DNA of 64,000 bases from Dama dama (Eukaryota > Chordata > Mammalia > Artiodactyla > Cervidae), in the NCBI RefSeq assembly GCF_033118175.1, contig NC_083701.1, positions 70,246,001 to 70,310,000 on the forward strand. Reading direction: 5' to 3'. The notes below the pieces were generated by a model. The model was not told where the DNA came from. It did no database searches and worked only from the letters and a program-made list of their open reading frames with translations. Both the position numbers and the translations under genes were made by a program. Below are positions 52,761 through 64,000 of the stretch, piece by piece (within the stretch, counting starts at the first letter, position 1; each line of letters starts with the position of its first letter).

Positions 52761-54639
52761 ACGTTGCATTTGTCACACCTTTTATTTATAACTATTCTGC
52801 CAAATTGATGTTAATGTGATCACATTTCTCGAAGTCTAATGGTCATTAAAAACAAAATTTTAAAGTTGTAGCTCTTATTTTAAGGACTGGAATGTCACAC
52901 TCCAACCTTCTGTGTAGAAATTGCAATTAAAAATGCTGTAGCTATAAAATTCTTCAAAAAATCCATGCTAAATATTTACATAACATTTTCTTATTCCTAA
53001 CTTTCTAATTACCAGTGAAAGTCATTTTATAAGTATCCACTGATTTGGATCAAGTGAGTCTTTTTTTTTTGTTTGTTTGGGAAAAGAAAATTAATTAATA
53101 TTTACTGAGCATTTGTGAAAATATGTGGTTCCTAAATTCAGATGAATGAGAGCTGGGATTTGATGAAATTGCTAGTTGAATTCACTGAAAGCTACACCTT
53201 TATGGTTTTCCTACTCATACTCTTATTTAAATTTCTCTTTGCGAAAGATATTTAATGGATTGAAAATATTTTATTAGAATAATTATCTAATTGTTGGCAT
53301 TGATATTTATGATAACATTATTCATAAGGTGATTCTTCTCACTTTAATGAAATCTATTTTTAGAGGTCATTTTAGTGATTCTCATTTGAGCAATCTCTTT
53401 TTAAAAAGTCTATGCTGCCCTGTGTTTTTCTCTTTTTTCAATTTTATTGTCTTTCTGTTTTAGCTCATTTCTAGAACTGATCATTTTGGAGACTTAATTC
53501 TGTTTAATTCTAGCATCTTAGAAACCCACCGATTACATTCATAAAGTGTGCCATGTTCTGAAGGAGTTTTACTCATAATTCATCAAAATTATGTATAGTA
53601 TATTTAAACAATGTTTGACAAATTTAAAATAGCAGGCAGTAGTCAGATCAAACTATTAATGCATTGCTAATGATTATATTTTATATACAAATAGTTCCAT
53701 TCTTCAGTATAACTGTACATATTTTAACTCATTTGCACATGGGATCTTGATGTAGACTACATGTAAGATTGACTGATTCCATTCTAAAAGGGAAGAAAAT
53801 TGGAATAAAAAAGAATTCTGCTTATTTATTCAAAGTCTTGCCTATGAAGTATTGAAGAGAAAGTATCCACAGGTATGCTTGCTCATGGGGAAAGGCTACA
53901 ACTAAGATTCACTATAACAAAGGCTATTATAACTGACTTTTCTCTGTCTGAGGACTAACAATAAAAGATACTGAGGTAAAAATAAAGCCTATATAATTTG
54001 GAAATGAATGCAGCTTAAACATTACTAAAACTTCCTAATCAAATAAAAGTTGACTTTTCTACTTTTGGAAATAGGCAATTCCAGACACGTGCTCAAGTAA
54101 TTAAATAAGAACCCAACTTCCTTCCAACTTCTGGCTCTGTAATCTTTACTGGGAGGGTTTGGGGCTCAGTCAAAAGACAGCTGCTGTTATTTCAGGTATC
54201 ACATCTGTATTCTAGACAGAATGAGGAAAGAAAAAAAGATGAGAGAAGTAGAGATGAGGCTGTCCTCTTTCATCAGGAAAGCAACAGGTTTTCCCCAAGC
54301 TCTACCTATATGTTCCTGTTTACACCGCAAGAGAATCTGAGAGGTGAATATTTTTTGACATCCTTCTGAACTGACACTCTGAGAAGCCAAGAACCCAGGC
54401 AAACCTCTTTCTGCATAAAATTTGAGCCAGCCTTCTTGATTTTCTAACTGAAAACCCTAGAAGATCTTTGTAGCTACATACATCAAAGGATATGAGGCTT
54501 AAGTTGTCTAGGAAAGGAATACAAAAAACAGGAATCATGCCTCCCTGTTTATTGAGAAAAGCCTGTAAAAATGGACTAGGCTAGTTCCTAAACGCTCACA
54601 GGTTCAAGAGGCAGGACTATTCAGGGTATAGGAGAATGA
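52761..54639. other. Repeat-poor single-copy DNA
   Basis: 1.9 kb, AT-rich, with a T10 run near 53061-53070. Minus frames of 67-72 codons (54199-54538) have no family resemblance. Confidence 0.45.
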
Positions 54640-54848
54640 AGGACTTGGGATAGAAGCCTGACAGCTCTGCCCTTTACTAGCTTCTGAGGTTTTGGCAAGT
54701 TAATTAACCTCAGTAACCCTCTATTTCATGACCTCTACAGTGTAGTAGGGATAATTCTTACTTTAAGGGTTATTTGGGAAGTAAAAGAGATACTGTATGA
54801 AAAGAGTTTGGGACAAAGGAACTACCCAATAATGACAGTAACTGAAAG
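54640..54848 (+). mobile_element. MIR SINE fossil
   Basis: GACAGCTCTGCCCTTTACTAGC, TTTTGGCAAGTTAATTAACC, GGGTTATTTGGGAAGTAAAAG in full MIR order, covering most of the element. Confidence 0.8.
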
Positions 54849-55167
54849 CAGTGTTAGAGTGCGTCTACTGTTCCAGAGTTTGGGGAAGGAGGTAATCCAT
54901 GACCACATCTCACATCTCTCTCTCATGGAACAGGGAAGTTCTGAGTGAGAGCTTCATTACCTAACAATGTTTAGCTTAAATCGAAGGCTGGTTATGGGCC
55001 TGAAGACTTGTGTTCATTATATCCAATTCACAATAAATTTAATCAAAGGAGAAATGTAGGAAATAGACCTGTAAGTCTATTTTATTGCCATTTAGACTTT
55101 GAAAAACTAAGAACATGAAAAACCAGCCGTTTAAAATGCTCCTTAAAAGTTAGGCTCTCTCAAGATA
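54849..55167. other. Single-copy DNA
   Basis: Nothing was recognised. Confidence 0.5.
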
Positions 55168-55722
55168 AAAATCACTGTGGAAGGTGACTGCAGCTATGAA
55201 ATTAAGATGCTTGCTCCTTAGAAGAAAAGCTATGACAAACCTAGACAGCACATTAAAAAGCAGAGACATCACTTTGCTGACAAAGGTCTGTATAGTCAAA
55301 GCTATGGTATTTTCAGTAGTCATGTACGGATGTGAGAGTTGGGCCATTAAGAAGGCTGAGCACTAAAGAACTGATGCTTTCAAACTGTGGTGTTGGAGAA
55401 GACTCTTGAGAGCTCCTTAGACAGCAAAGATATCAAACCAGTCAATCCTAAAAGAAATCAACCCTGAATATTCATTGGAAAGACTGATGCTGAAGCTCAA
55501 ATACTTTGGCCACCTAATGGAAAACGTCAACACCTTGGAAAAAACCTTGATGCTGGGGAAGAGTGAGGGCAAGTGGAGAAGGGGATGACAGAGGATGAGA
55601 TGGTTGGATGGCATCACCGACTCAGTGGACATGAGTTTGAGCAAACTCCAGGAGTTAGTAAAGGTGTGTTGCTGTTCATGGGATTGCAAAGAGTCAGACA
55701 CGACTTAGCGACTGAACAACAG
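55168..55722 (+). mobile_element. BovB LINE, 3' part
   Basis: GTGACTGCAGCTATGAAATTAAG, AAAGCTATGACAAACCTAGAC, TGTTGGAGAAGACTCTTGAG and the tail GAGTCAGACACGACTTAGCGAC. A roughly 30-base deletion lies near 55655-55670 (TTAGTAAAGGTGTGTTGC), where other copies have the GATGGACAGGGAGGCC segment. Confidence 0.94.
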
Positions 55723-56085
55723 GGTGGTTATAATTTAGCAGCCTTGCCTAATCAAAGATATCTGAACTGAGTAAGTTGAGATTTCTAGGTCTCTTGAGTG
55801 GCACCATGGGAAGATGATGAAGAGATTATTAAAAGGAGGCCAGTCTGTGGATGAACGTCCTTCAATACTCAAATTTTTCTTTGTGTATCTTGCATATTCT
55901 AGTTCGTTGAATTAATAGCATAGTATTAGCTGAAAATCCAGAAAAGGAGAAAACACAAGATGTTATCAACTGATTAAAAATCCTCTCTTTAATGAAATAA
56001 AGTGAACATCAGCTCACAGAGAAACTGATCTCATAAAGGTGATGAGAGCTCTTTGGCCTTTGTGAGATACAGCTTCAGAGTATTC
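55723..56085. other. Single-copy DNA
   Basis: Nothing was recognised. Confidence 0.5.
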
Positions 56086-56255
56086 TCTTGGGGTTTATAC
56101 TGCTCACTTGTCAGTCATCTTCATGAGACCGTAGGACACTTAAGTGCAGGAATGGAACAGCATTCTAATTGGATCTCTAGCTTTAGCACAGACTCTCCTA
56201 CGTGGTAGGCATTTAGCCAATATTGAATTGAATTAATTCATAAGAAAAATGTAAT
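56086..56255 (+). mobile_element. L2 LINE 3' end fossil
   Basis: GAGACCGTAGGACACTTAAG, CTCTAGCTTTAGCACAGACTC, GTGGTAGGCATTTAGCCAATA, TTGAATTGAATTAATTC follow the L2 3' end in sense order. Confidence 0.6.
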
Positions 56256-56934
56256 GGGAAGTAACAGCGACTAGTATTTCAGTGAAAACAAAGTGGGCAT
56301 CTTCAAATAAAGGCTTCTCATTGAATTTCTGATATAATAATAGCTGAGTTTTACCTAATTAAGAAGCTCACCAAAGTAAGTGAGATGAGTGTGTTACTGT
56401 GGAGCTGCTCACACTGAAGGGCTTCCATTTCCCTGCCTCATCATTTCTGCCAGCCAGTCAAAATCCATGCAGATCATACCATCTTCGTGAAGTCTTCTCC
56501 TTTAAGGCCAACAAATGCTGACTTTTCTCTCTTGCTTCATGTGTGTGCGCTTATCAACTTAAAGACGACAGTCAGCCCAGAGCTCTTTTAAACTGGATTT
56601 TCTTATTTCCTAATTGTTTCCTAAGTCTTGCATTTTTCATTGGTTCATTCCTGTACTCACTCAGTAATGATTTTATGTGCTAGGGTAGTTGCTCTAGGTG
56701 CCTGGAATATATTGATGAAGAAGTCAACCAAGAAGATTTCAAATGCAAAGTCAAGAACGTCCGTTTGCCTCTTTATACACGATACCTGAACCCTTAAGTA
56801 TGCTGCAATCAATTTTGTTGGGCTGAATCTCATCATTAATTGGGAGAGCATATTCCAAACAGCAGGCACAAGGACTCCCAACATGACTATTCCTTCTTAC
56901 ACCAGTGCCCATTTTAAGGCCAATGTGTGTGTTT
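56256..56934. other. Single-copy DNA with L2-like scraps
   Basis: Short stretches near 56455-56540 (TCTTCGTGAAGTCTTCTCC) and 56641-56740 (GCTCTAGGTGCCTGGAATATA) resemble L2 in opposite orientations, weakly. Confidence 0.35.
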
Positions 56935-57138
56935 TCAGACGCTTTGTCATGATCCACTCTTTGTGACCCCATGGATTGTAGCCCACCAGGCTCTTCTGTC
57001 CATGGGATTCTTCAGGCAAGAATACTGGAGTGGGTTACCATTTCCTCCTCCAGGGGATCTTTCTGACCCAAGGATTGAACCCGGGTCTCCTGCTTTGCAG
57101 GTGGATTCTTTTAGCACTGAGTCACCTGGGAAGCCCTT
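56935..57138 (-). mobile_element. Bov-tA SINE
   Basis: Antisense: CACTCTTTGTGACCCCATGG to GCACTGAGTCACCTGGGAAGCCC. Full length. Confidence 0.94.
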
Positions 57139-57905
57139 TGAGACCTGTATTTGTCAGCCTATTTGAGGCCTATACTTGGCACCATATTCTCCCACTTGAA
57201 GCCTTGGGACTCAAGCTTTATCTGAGAATCACTCACATGCTTGCCTCAAATTTTCATGAATGGTTCCTTGTCTTTCAAGGGGTTGGGAATTATCTTAATT
57301 GGGTTTTTGAGGAAGAAGTCCAAACCTAATGATAGGTATATATTTGATGATGGTAGTAGAAAACCTAGAAGTTTGAACTTTTTCTTTCCTCTTCTGACCA
57401 ATATGCATAGATGGTGTTTAAATTTAAATTTTCATGCAACTTCCAGCAAACCAGGAAGTCTGGAATCAACATAGGTAAAAACACATGCATCATCACAGAG
57501 TATTAGTAGGTATACCAGATGTATCCCCTCAAAATTGGAGTTTTCATTTTTCTTGTATCCAGTAATATATAAACTACTACTGGGGAGCCTTCCTCTGAAA
57601 TATCACTCTGACTAATGTTCATTTGTGTTAGTCTAGTCTTATGAAGAAGTAAAAATTTTAAAAAAGAGCAACACTTCTAACAGATTTATCACTGCAACTA
57701 AAATTTAATCACTAAAAGTTAATAACTAAAAGTTATTTGGCCTTCATATAGTAGAACCAGAATTAAATCTGTCTGATTAATATTTCTACTATGTGACTAA
57801 TATTAATAATAGAGAAGTTTATCATTCTCAGCAGATGTAATATTCATTTCTCATGATGCTATATCTTGCCATTTCAAAATCATTAATGACCATAGGTATC
57901 TTAAT
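57139..57905. other. Single-copy DNA
   Basis: Nothing was recognised. Confidence 0.5.
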
Positions 57906-57913
57906 TTTGATAT

Positions 57914-58085
57914 GTATGTTAGTTGCTCAGTCATGTGCCCAACACTTTGCTACCCATGGACTGCAACCCGCCAGGCTTCTTTATCCATGGGATTCTCCAG
58001 GCAAGAATACTGGAGTAGGTTGCCATTTCCTTCTCCAGGGGATCTTCCCAATCTGGGTATCAGATCCAGGTCTCCCACATTGCAC
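57914..58085 (-). mobile_element. Bov-tA SINE, head-truncated, with target duplication
   Basis: Antisense tail and core, ending at AGGTCTCCCACATTGCAC, so most of the head is lost. It is flanked by TTTGATAT (57906-57913 and 58086-58093). Confidence 0.93.
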
Positions 58086-58093
58086 TTTGATAT

Positions 58094-58623
58094 ATCTCCC
58101 TTTATAAAATAGGGAGACAGTCTTAGGTTACCTATTCTGGTGTATAGAACAACAATTAAGGCATAAATTCTAGTTTAAACTGTGATTATTACTCATTCTG
58201 GAATGTGTAACATTTTTCTCTGGTTTTGAGAACGTCTTTTGATTACAAGAAAAACGTGATTGCAAGAGTGCTACTCATGAAGTTAATTTGATTTTCAGAT
58301 AAACTGCAGTCTAGTATTCTCAAGAAAAAAATGACAGAGAATTTTAGGAATAATGGATATTCTGTATGTATAGTACATCATAATAAGATTTTCATACTGA
58401 TAAGGAATGTTATTGCTCTGTTGTTAGTAAAACCATCTGGTTAAATGTTTGTGGATTTTCCCTTTGAAAAAAAGCATGCATGTAACATAGTGATAGTACT
58501 GTTAGAAAAAATTATTTAAAACTTAGAAATATACAAATGAGATAGATTACTGTGTGTCATTTCATTGTACTTCTTGGATCCACTTGCTATTGGCTAGGCA
58601 ATGTCTGACATTTTAAGGGCAAA
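58094..58623. other. Single-copy DNA
   Basis: Nothing was recognised. Confidence 0.5.
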
Positions 58624-58993
58624 ACTGATGCTTTCAAATTGTGATCCTGGAGAAGACTCTTGAGAGTCCCTTGGACTTCAAGGAGATAAAATCAGTCAAT
58701 CCTAAAAAGAAATCAACCCTGAACATTCATTGGAAGGACTGATGCTGAAGCTACGCTCCAATACTTTGGCCACCTGATTCGAAGAGCTGACTGACTGGAA
58801 AAGACCCTGATTCTGGGAAAGACTGAAGGTGGGAGGAGAAGAGGGCAGCATAGGATGAGATGGTTGGATTGCATCACCAACTCGAAGGACATGAATTTGA
58901 GCAAACTCTGGGATGTAGGGAAGGACAGGAAAGTCTGGTGTGCTGCAGTACGTGGGGTTGCAAAGAATCGGACACAATTCAGTGAACAACAAT
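58624..58993 (+). mobile_element. BovB LINE, 3' end
   Basis: ACTGATGCTTTCAAATTGTG, CTGGAGAAGACTCTTGAGAG, and a tail GAATCGGACACAATTCAGTG. Confidence 0.94.
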
Positions 58994-59680
58994 GAAATTG
59001 ACTTGTAGATTTTTTTTTTTTTTTCCTGGAAAGATGCATATAAGATCTGTCCAGTGAAATGAATGACCTCAAATGCTTCAGGATTTGGCCCTGTTAGACA
59101 GTAATTTTTTTTTTTTTTGGTCTAATATAACAAACCAATCCAAATATTCCTTTGTTAACTTGCCTTTATATGCTAGCTTATCAAAAGAAAACAATTTTGG
59201 ACCAGCTTTAACATCTTATTAGTTCCTTTATTAATTACTAAACTAAACAGTCATTGACATGTGCTCATTTTATATTTACCTTTTTGAAAATTATATTTCT
59301 ACAATTAGCAAACAAAATGAATAAAAACAGAAACAGGAAAGCTCTTATATTCTTTCCTTTATTCCCCTTTCCCAGTAGTTTCTTTTTACTTTCCAAGGTC
59401 CTATTAAGTTTCTGATTCAGCTCTTTTTTCATTTCTAGTTTACATGTAATTCATAAAATAATTCACTGTCCAGAAATCATTTTAAAGATTTTACCTAAAA
59501 ATATATATTTTTTTCTGTTAGTAATAAAGATCAACCAAATAACTTATTTCCATTGAGAACTGCAGGGTACTGGAGCATGAAGAACCATCAATGTTGATGG
59601 TACATCACTGTAACGTAAGCAGTACATTTGTTTCTGGGGAAATGACTGAATTATAATTTATTTTTTTTACTTTGAATTTG
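58994..59680. other. AT-rich DNA with two T-runs
   Basis: T14-15 at 59010-59024 and T14 at 59105-59118. No repeat family recognised. Confidence 0.45.
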
Positions 59681-60700
59681 TTATTAAGAGTTTTTCAGAG
59701 CAGTTTAAAATTAACAGCAATACTGAAGGGATAATCCAGAGATTTCCCATTTGCTTTCTGCCCTTCTCATGCGTAGTCACCTCCATTATCAACATCCCTC
59801 AATGGAGTGGTACTTTTATTACAATCCATGAAGCTATACTGACACACCCTAATCACCCAAAGCCCATGTCTACATCGGAGTTCTCGCGATATTGTTCATT
59901 CTATGAGTTTAGACAAATATATAAGGACATGAATCCACCATGATGGTGCCATACAGGATATTTTCACTGCCCTAAAAATCCTCTGTGCTCTGTCTATTAC
60001 ACCTTCCTCTCTCCCCAACCCCAACCACCCTCGACCTTTTGTAGTCTCAGCATTTCCTTCTCTAGACTGTCATACAGTTGGAGTTCTACAATATGTAGCC
60101 TTTTCAGATTGACTTCTTTTACCTGTGAGCAGTGCGGTGTTGCTCAATCTTGTCCAACTCTTTGTGACCCCATTCTCTGCAGCCCATCAGGCTCCTCTGT
60201 CTATGGGATTATACAGGCAAGAATACTGGAGTTTACAATTTCCTCCTCTAGGGGATCTTCCTGACCCAAGGGTAGAAACTGCATTTCCTGTATCTTCTGC
60301 ACTGACAGGTGAATTTTTTACCACCGAGACACCTGGGAAGCCTGTCCCTTTTCTTAGCAATACGTATGTAAAGTTCCTCCATGTCCTTTTATGGCTTCAT
60401 AGCTCATTTCTGTTTAGTGCTGAATACATCCCATTGTCTGGATGTACCACAATTTATTTTTTCATTCACTTTCTGAAGGACAACTTGGTTGCTTCCAAGT
60501 TTTGGCAAATGTAAATAAAACTGTTATAACATCCATGTGCAGGTTTTGTGTGGACATAAGTTTTCAAGTCCTTTGGGTAAATAAATGCCAAGAAACAGAA
60601 TTGCTGGATCATATAGTAAGAGTATGCTTAGTTTGATAAGAAAAATGTCTTCCAGTGTGGCTGTCCCATTTTGAATTGACTGTGCATTCCTTTTGCTCTA
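59681..60700 (-). mobile_element. Old L1 (L1ME-like) 3' UTR and ORF2 end, split by a SINE
   Basis: TTTTTCAGAGCAGTTTAAAATTAAC at the left, GTCATACAGTTGGAGTTCTAC, then after the Bov-tA TCCTCCATGTCCTTTTATGGC, GGTTGCTTCCAAGTTTTGGC and TTGCTGGATCATATAGTAAG. All are reverse-complement L1 3' landmarks. Confidence 0.7.
60133..60342 (-). mobile_element. Bov-tA SINE inside old L1
   Basis: Antisense: TTGCTCAATCTTGTCCAACTC to ACCGAGACACCTGGGAAGCC. The 129-codon plus frame crossing it is not a gene. Confidence 0.93.
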
Positions 60701-61667
60701 CGTAGTTAGGCTCTAGCTATAAAAAGTAGTTGTATATTGAGTAGTTTCAATGAATCTAGAATATTTACACACAAAAAAATCTATCTGAAGCTTGAGAAGA
60801 ACTATAGTTCAGTGACAGGGACCAAGAAGTGAAAACAAGAAAGAAAGAAGCTGAAGGGAAGCTGCTGAATTAGCCATGAAACATAGATCTCTGCTAGCTC
60901 TTTGTTCTTCATCTTAACAATTTCAATCATTTAATTATTCATAAGAATCTTTCCTATCTAGGACTGTAGAACCAGTCTTATCTCTGGTCTGGAGTATAGA
61001 CAGAAGGATCTCTGGATAGGTATTCCAGTGATTCAAGAATGAGCAGGATTGACTGCTACTCCTAATATGAACTTGATACCCAGTTCTATGGAAGTTAAAC
61101 CCTTGCTTTACCTCCCAGTTCCTCTGTGACTGCCTTATGCCTTAAATCTTCCTATTCTATGCTCCAGCTCTGTGGCAGCACGTTCCTACTTTATTTTTTA
61201 GTTCTTCAGTGACTTGGCCCTTCCCTATTCTTCTCTCTCCTTTATTTGGAATATAATCTGAAGAGTATCCAGTATCTCTTGCTTTTAGTGACTGCATCCT
61301 GTCTCTAGATTTCAGGCTTCATTTCATTCTTTGATGTCTGACACTGGCCATCTACACGCCTTCCTGTACTACTACTTCTTGTTTGTTGGTGTTTGTATCA
61401 GCCTAGCCCTCTATATTCTTGACCCGGTTGGATTTCCCACTAGATTTGAGGCATTTTTAATGTGATATGCCTTCTTTGTCTCCTTTTATGGCCTACACTT
61501 GAACTCATATACATGTAGCTGCCCTATCCTAAAACCTGAATTTGTGCTTTCAGAGTTCTCATATCTGAAACACAGACTCTTCTCCACCATTTCTCAGCAT
61601 CAATTATGACATTTTGCCAAAAGTTAAGAAAAAACAACACTTGCTCCATGAATGGATACTGGTAGAT
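60701..61667. other. Single-copy DNA
   Basis: About 1 kb, nothing recognised. Confidence 0.5.
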
Positions 61668-61814
61668 AGATTTCTCAGAGTTCCAAAGAAAAGCAAGGAA
61701 AGATAAAGACTTCCTCAGTGATCACTGCAAAGAAATAGATGAAAATAATAGAATGGGAAACACTAGAGATCTTTTCAGGAAAATTAGAGATACCAAGGGA
61801 ATACTTCATGCAAA

Positions 61815-63554
61815 ATGGGCACAATAAAGGTTGGCATGGACCTAACAGAAGCAGAAGATATTAAGAAGAGGTGGCAAGAATACACAGAACTATACAAAAG
61901 AGATCTTAATGACCCAGATAACCATGATGGTGTGATCACTCACCTACAGCCAGACATCCTGGAATGTGAAGTCACATGGGCCTTAGGAAGCATCACTGCA
62001 AACAAAGCTAGTGGAAGTGATGGAATTCCAGCTGATCTTTTTCAAATCCTAAAAGATGATGTTGTGAAAGTGCTGCACTCAATATGCCAGCAAATCTGGA
62101 AAACTCAGCAATTGCCACAGGACTGGAAAAGGTCAATTTTCATTCCCATCCCAAAGAAAGGCAATGCCAAAGAATGCTCAAACTACTACACAATTGCAAT
62201 CATCTCAGTTCAGTTCAATTCAATCACCCAGTCATGTCCGAATCTTTGTTACCCCATGGACTGCAGCACGCCAGACCTCCCTGTCCATCACCAACTCCTG
62301 GAGTTTACTCTAACTCATGTCCATTGAGTTGGTGATGCCATCCAACCATCTCATCCTCTGTCGTCCCCTTCTCCTCCAGCCTTCAATCTTTCCCAACATC
62401 ATGGTCTTTTCAAATTAGTCAGCTGTTCACATCAGGTGGCCAAAATATTGGAGTTTCTGCTTCAACATCAGTCCTCTGAATGAATATTCAGGACTGATTT
62501 CCTTTAGGATGGACTGATTGGATCTCCTTGCTGATTTCACATGCTAGCAAAATGATGCTCAAAATTCTCCAAGCCAGGCTTCAATAGCACATGAACCATG
62601 AACTTCCAGATGTTCAAGCTGGATTTAGAAAAGGCAAAGGAATTGGAGATCAAATTGCCAACATCCGTTGGATCATCGAAAAAGCAAGAGAATTCCAGAA
62701 AAACATTTGCTTCTGCTTTTTAGACTACCCCAAAGCCTTTGACTGTGTGGATCACAACAAACTGTGGAAAATTCTTAAAGAGGTGGGAATACCAGACCAC
62801 CTGACCTGCCTCATGAGAAATCTGTATGCAGGTCAAGAAGCAACTGTTAGAACCGGACATGGAACAACAGACTGGTCCAAATAGGGAAAGGAGTATGTCA
62901 AGACTGTATATTGTCATCCTGCTTATTAAACTTATATGCAGAGTACATCATGTGAAATGCCAGCTGGATGAAGCACAAGCTGGAATCAAGATTGCCAGTA
63001 GAAACATCAATAACCTCAGATACACGGATGATACCACCCTTATGGCAGAAAGTGAAGAAGAACTAAAGAACCTCTTGATGAAAGTGAAAGAGGAGAGGGG
63101 AAATGTTGGCTTAAAACTCAACATTCAGAAAACCAAGATCATGGCATCTGGTCACATCATTTCATGGGAAATAGATGGTGAAACAATGGAAACAGTGACA
63201 GACTTTATTTTCTTGGGCTCCAAAATCACTGCAGATGGTGACTGAAACCATGAAATTGAAAGACACTTGCTCCTTGGAAGAAAAGCTATGACCAACCTAG
63301 ATAGCATGTTAAAAAACATTACCAACAAAGTTTCATCTAGTCAAAGCTATGGTTTTCCAGTAGTCAAGTATGGATATGAGAGTTGTACTATAAGGAAAGC
63401 TGATCACTTAAAAATTGATGCTTTCGAGCTGTGGTGTTGGAGAAGACTCTTGAGAGTCCCTTGGACTGCAAGGAGATCCAACCAGTCCATCCTAAAGGAG
63501 ATCAGTCCTGGGTGTTCATTGGAAGGACTAATGCTGAAGCTGAAAGTCCAGTAA
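61815..63554 (+). pseudogene. BovB reverse-transcriptase remnant
   Basis: In order: EDIKKRWQEYTELYKRDLND (about 61854-61915), GSDGIPADLFQILKDDVVK, WKRSIFIPIPKKGNAKECSNY (about 62125-62190), then the reversed insert. LPDVQAGFRKGKGIGDQIAN and FCFLDYPKAFDCVDHNKLWK (motif A, catalytic D in LDYPKAFD, about 62712-62770) follow. NNLRYTDDTTLMAESEEEL carries the YTDD catalytic box at 63021-63032, and GSKITADGD stops with TGA at 63243-63245. The C-terminal LWCWRRLLRVPWTARRSNQ lies at about 63430-63490. Both catalytic motifs are intact, but the nested insertion, several stops and the missing endonuclease make it non-functional. Confidence 0.88.
62207..62532 (-). mobile_element. BovB 3' fragment nested in BovB, opposite orientation
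   Basis: Antisense tail CAGTTCAGTTCAATTCAATC to GGACTGATTGGATCTCCTTGC. It splits the RT frame after NYYTIAIIS (about 62203) and before SHASK (about 62535). It forms an inverted repeat with the host element's own 3' end (about 63470-63795). Confidence 0.92.
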
Positions 63555-63812
63555 TGTGGCCACCTCATGGGAAGAACCGACTCATTTGAATAGACCCTAA
63601 TGCTGGGAAAGATTGAAGGCAGGAGGAGAAGGGAACAACAGAGGATGTGATGTTTGGATGACATCACCGACATGATGGACATGAGTTTGAGTAGCCTCCA
63701 GGAATTGGTGATGCACAGGGAAGCCTGGTGTGTGGAAGTCCATGGGGTCACAAAGAGTCAGACTGAGTCAGACTGAGCAACTGAACTGAACTGAACTGAA
63801 GAAGATTTCTCA

Positions 63813-64000
63813 CTCTTAACTTATAATTTATCACCCAGAGAATTTCAGTAAGCTTACTGGTAAACCCTTGTAACTTTACATTTGTAATACAGAAATGTCT
63901 ACATGTTTAATTCTTAAACAGTTGTATTTTACTTGTAACATGCTTTATCACAAGTTCATTAGACACATGGGTATTTTCCAAAGTCCTCTTGAGAATCTAA
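63813..64000. other. Single-copy DNA to window end
   Basis: Nothing was recognised. Confidence 0.5.

Larger units (their letters stand above)
61678..63802 (+). mobile_element. BovB LINE, about 1.8 kb, with target duplication and nested BovB
   Basis: Starts in the linker after the endonuclease (AGAAAAGCAAGGAAAGATAAAG), covers the reverse transcriptase and 3' UTR, and ends in ACTGAACTGAACTGAACTGA. It is flanked by AGATTTCTCA (61668-61677 and 63803-63812). Another BovB 3' fragment is inserted backwards at about 62207-62532. It looks younger than the other long BovB copies because its frames are longer. Confidence 0.95.

Noticed and set aside
60125..60514. 129-codon plus ORF
   Set aside because: It is composed of antisense Bov-tA plus antisense L1.
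63404..63751. 115-codon minus ORF
   Set aside because: It is antisense to the 3' end of a BovB element, the usual chance frame of that family.

Overview
This window is repeat-rich, AT-leaning mammalian DNA from a ruminant, most likely a bovid such as cattle, sheep or goat. The evidence is the many copies of two ruminant families: the tRNA-derived SINE Bov-tA (22 copies or fragments recognised by eye) and the RTE-type LINE BovB (about 13 copies or fragments). Two CHR-type cetartiodactyl SINEs, L1 of several ages, MIR and L2 fossils, one clear class I LTR and two weaker LTR-like blocks are also present. I found no intact protein-coding gene. Nearly all open reading frames of 60-200 codons fall inside repeats or read out of frame through them. 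The window reads as intergenic or intronic sequence.

Layout. 1-12.7 kb: mostly single-copy DNA with scattered Bov-tA and BovB. It holds a candidate small exon (318-371), an antisense retrocopy of an mRNA 3' end inside an older repeat (1003-1384), and a near-identical 265-bp duplication (4947-5213 and 5839-6110). 12.7-23.3 kb: one near-full-length ancient L1 in minus orientation, from 3' UTR to 5' UTR. It is broken by at least nine later insertions (Bov-tA, BovB, a younger L1 and a reversed L1 3' end), many with readable target-site duplications. 23.3-34.4 kb: single-copy DNA, SINEs, a minus-strand class I LTR (about 25339-26067) and old L1 pieces. 34.4-39.1 kb: two long BovB copies, one with an internal deletion and one interrupted by a Bov-tA. 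39.1-55.1 kb: the least repeat-dense part, with MIR fossils, a weak CR1/L3-like fossil, two LTR-like blocks and an unexplained lysine-rich reading frame (45118-45408). 55.1-64 kb: more BovB and Bov-tA, ending in a 2.1-kb BovB (61678-63802) that carries reverse-transcriptase motifs and an inverted BovB fragment inside it.

The elements have no joint pathway. Bov-tA shares its 3' end with BovB and is thought to be mobilised by BovB machinery, and the L1 copies were self-mobilised. The useful content is the insertion history (who inserted into whom, with target duplications) plus a few unexplained segments. I saw no convincing new biological system. The best leads are the recent duplication, the 3'-end retrocopy, the CpG-rich L1 5' UTR, the lysine-rich frame and the candidate exon.
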